NCBI GenBank assembly: GCA_900538905.1
Contig: UPZS01000008.1
Coordinates: 1-61,278, forward strand
Source of the DNA: an uncultured Sutterella sp.
Lineage (GTDB): Bacteria > Pseudomonadota > Gammaproteobacteria > Burkholderiales > Burkholderiaceae_F
Length of the DNA: 61,278 nt
Reading direction: 5' to 3'
In this document: positions 60,924-61,278 of the stretch, in pieces
How the letters are laid out: each line of letters starts with the position of its first letter
Position numbering within the stretch: the stretch's first letter is position 1
The notes under the pieces: generated by a model
What the model was told of the DNA's origin: nothing
What the model saw: only the letters and a program-made list of their open reading frames with translations
Database searches by the model: none
Made by a program: the position numbers and the translations under genes

Positions 60924-60951
60924 TTGACAAGACGAAATGAAGTTTTATAAA
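60924..60951 (+). promoter_or_regulatory. promoter P2 upstream of rrn
   Basis: TTGACA (60924-60929), 16-bp spacer, TATAAA (60946-60951), after an A/T-rich stretch. It has no terminator before 16S, so it is the likely main rRNA promoter. Confidence 0.75.
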
Positions 60952-60965
60952 ATTTCGATCTTGTC

Positions 60966-61000
60966 GCTGCTACGGCAGCAACGAAAAGTTCTTTAAAAAC
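60966..61000 (+). promoter_or_regulatory. rrn antitermination (boxB/boxA-like) leader element
   Basis: GCTGC-TACG-GCAGC (60966-60979) is a small stem-loop, followed by GTTCTTTAAAAAC (60988-61000), which resembles rRNA boxA. These allow Nus-factor antitermination. Confidence 0.55.
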
Positions 61001-61212
61001 TAGGCAACGAACCGATAAGCGTGAGCGCGGTGAGAGAAAGCGAAAACTGCAAAGCAGTGGTCTCGAAAACAAACGAGACAAAGCGATTTGTCCCGAGCTC
61101 ATGGCTTAAAGCAAAGGAAGATTGAGAAGGCTACAAAAGAGCCTGATCAATTCCGGCGAGAGTAATGAGCAAACCGGCCCCTTTTCACGAAGGGGCGAAA
61201 AAAACAGAGATT

Positions 61213-61278
61213 GAACTGAAGAGTTTGATCCTGGCTCAGATTGAACGCTGGCGGCATGCTTTACACATGCAAGTCGAA
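61213..61278 (+). rRNA. rrs: 16S rRNA, 5' end (partial, cut by the window edge)
   Basis: The universal AGAGTTTGATCCTGGCTCAG begins at 61220, corresponding to E. coli position 8, so the gene should start near 61213. The following GCGGCATGCTTTACACATGC is the betaproteobacterial variant. Only the first 66 nt are in the window. Confidence 0.95.

Larger units (their letters stand above)
60697..61212 (+). other. rRNA operon promoter and leader region
   Basis: This 516-bp gap has no gene. It contains two strong promoters (60785-60813 and 60924-60951), an intrinsic terminator between them (60845-60869), A/T-rich UP-like tracts (about 60750-60780 and 60890-60920), antitermination-like sequences (60966-61000), and the 16S leader. 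Confidence 0.8.

Noticed and set aside
1..61278. tRNA genes, CRISPR arrays, IS elements or prophage
   Set aside because: I looked in the intergenic gaps and saw no cloverleaf, regular repeat array, transposase or integrase.

Overview
The window reads as a chromosome segment of an anaerobic or microaerophilic betaproteobacterium, most likely in Burkholderiales, family Sutterellaceae. The start of a 16S rRNA gene at the right edge has the betaproteobacterial form. The order fmt-rsmB-DUF4390-ntrY-ntrX-trkA-trkH, an SAH riboswitch in front of ahcY, DUF1840, and dprA next to topB are all familiar from Burkholderiales/Neisseriales. The periplasmic flavin reductases and the [FeFe] hydrogenase point to an anaerobic, probably intestinal, lifestyle. 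The family placement is an inference from gene content. No phage, IS element, CRISPR array or tRNA was seen.

Layout. 0.1-6.8 kb is a respiratory island: a tetraheme cytochrome c and a Tat-exported flavoprotein reductase, a porin, a Crp/Fnr-type regulator, and a urocanate reductase (urdA) whose diagnostic active-site residues are all present. 6.9-14.4 kb holds housekeeping genes (pyrE, xthA, rsuA, ampG) and a partial phosphotransferase relay (EIIA-Man, HPr, EI) with no sugar permease. 14.4-23.3 kb is one long leftward block: formylation (fmt), rRNA methylation (rsmB), a DUF4390 protein, an NtrY-like kinase, a short NtrX-like regulator lacking the AAA+ domain, and the Trk potassium system. 23.4-31 kb carries a hydrolase, def, a degenerate dprA, topB, a marR-cupin pair and paeA. 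31.2-34.7 kb is a polar amino-acid ABC importer (aapJ, Q, M) without its ATPase. 34.7-42.1 kb has a DUF1857 protein, tex, an M20 peptidase, prfC and a GNAT-HAD fusion.

42.1-49.1 kb is a hydrogen-metabolism locus: the maturases hydE and hydF, a cytochrome b, a Tat-tagged hydrogenase small subunit and the [FeFe] catalytic subunit, followed by a coproporphyrinogen-oxidase-like radical SAM protein. hydG is not in the window. A candidate FNR-dependent promoter lies about 490 nt upstream of hydA. 49.2-60.7 kb contains an acyl-CoA synthetase, cysK, an oversized lytic transglycosylase, a 5-formyl-THF cyclo-ligase, ahcY with its SAH riboswitch, aroK-aroB and an M61 peptidase. The last 0.6 kb is an rRNA promoter region with two strong promoters separated by an intrinsic terminator, then the first 66 nt of 16S rRNA.

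The parts suggest a cell that respires H2 (and probably other donors) through the quinone pool to periplasmic flavin reductases acting on small unsaturated acids such as urocanate. The Crp/Fnr-type regulator and the FNR-like site suggest oxygen or redox control. The electron-transfer links are inferred from gene content.
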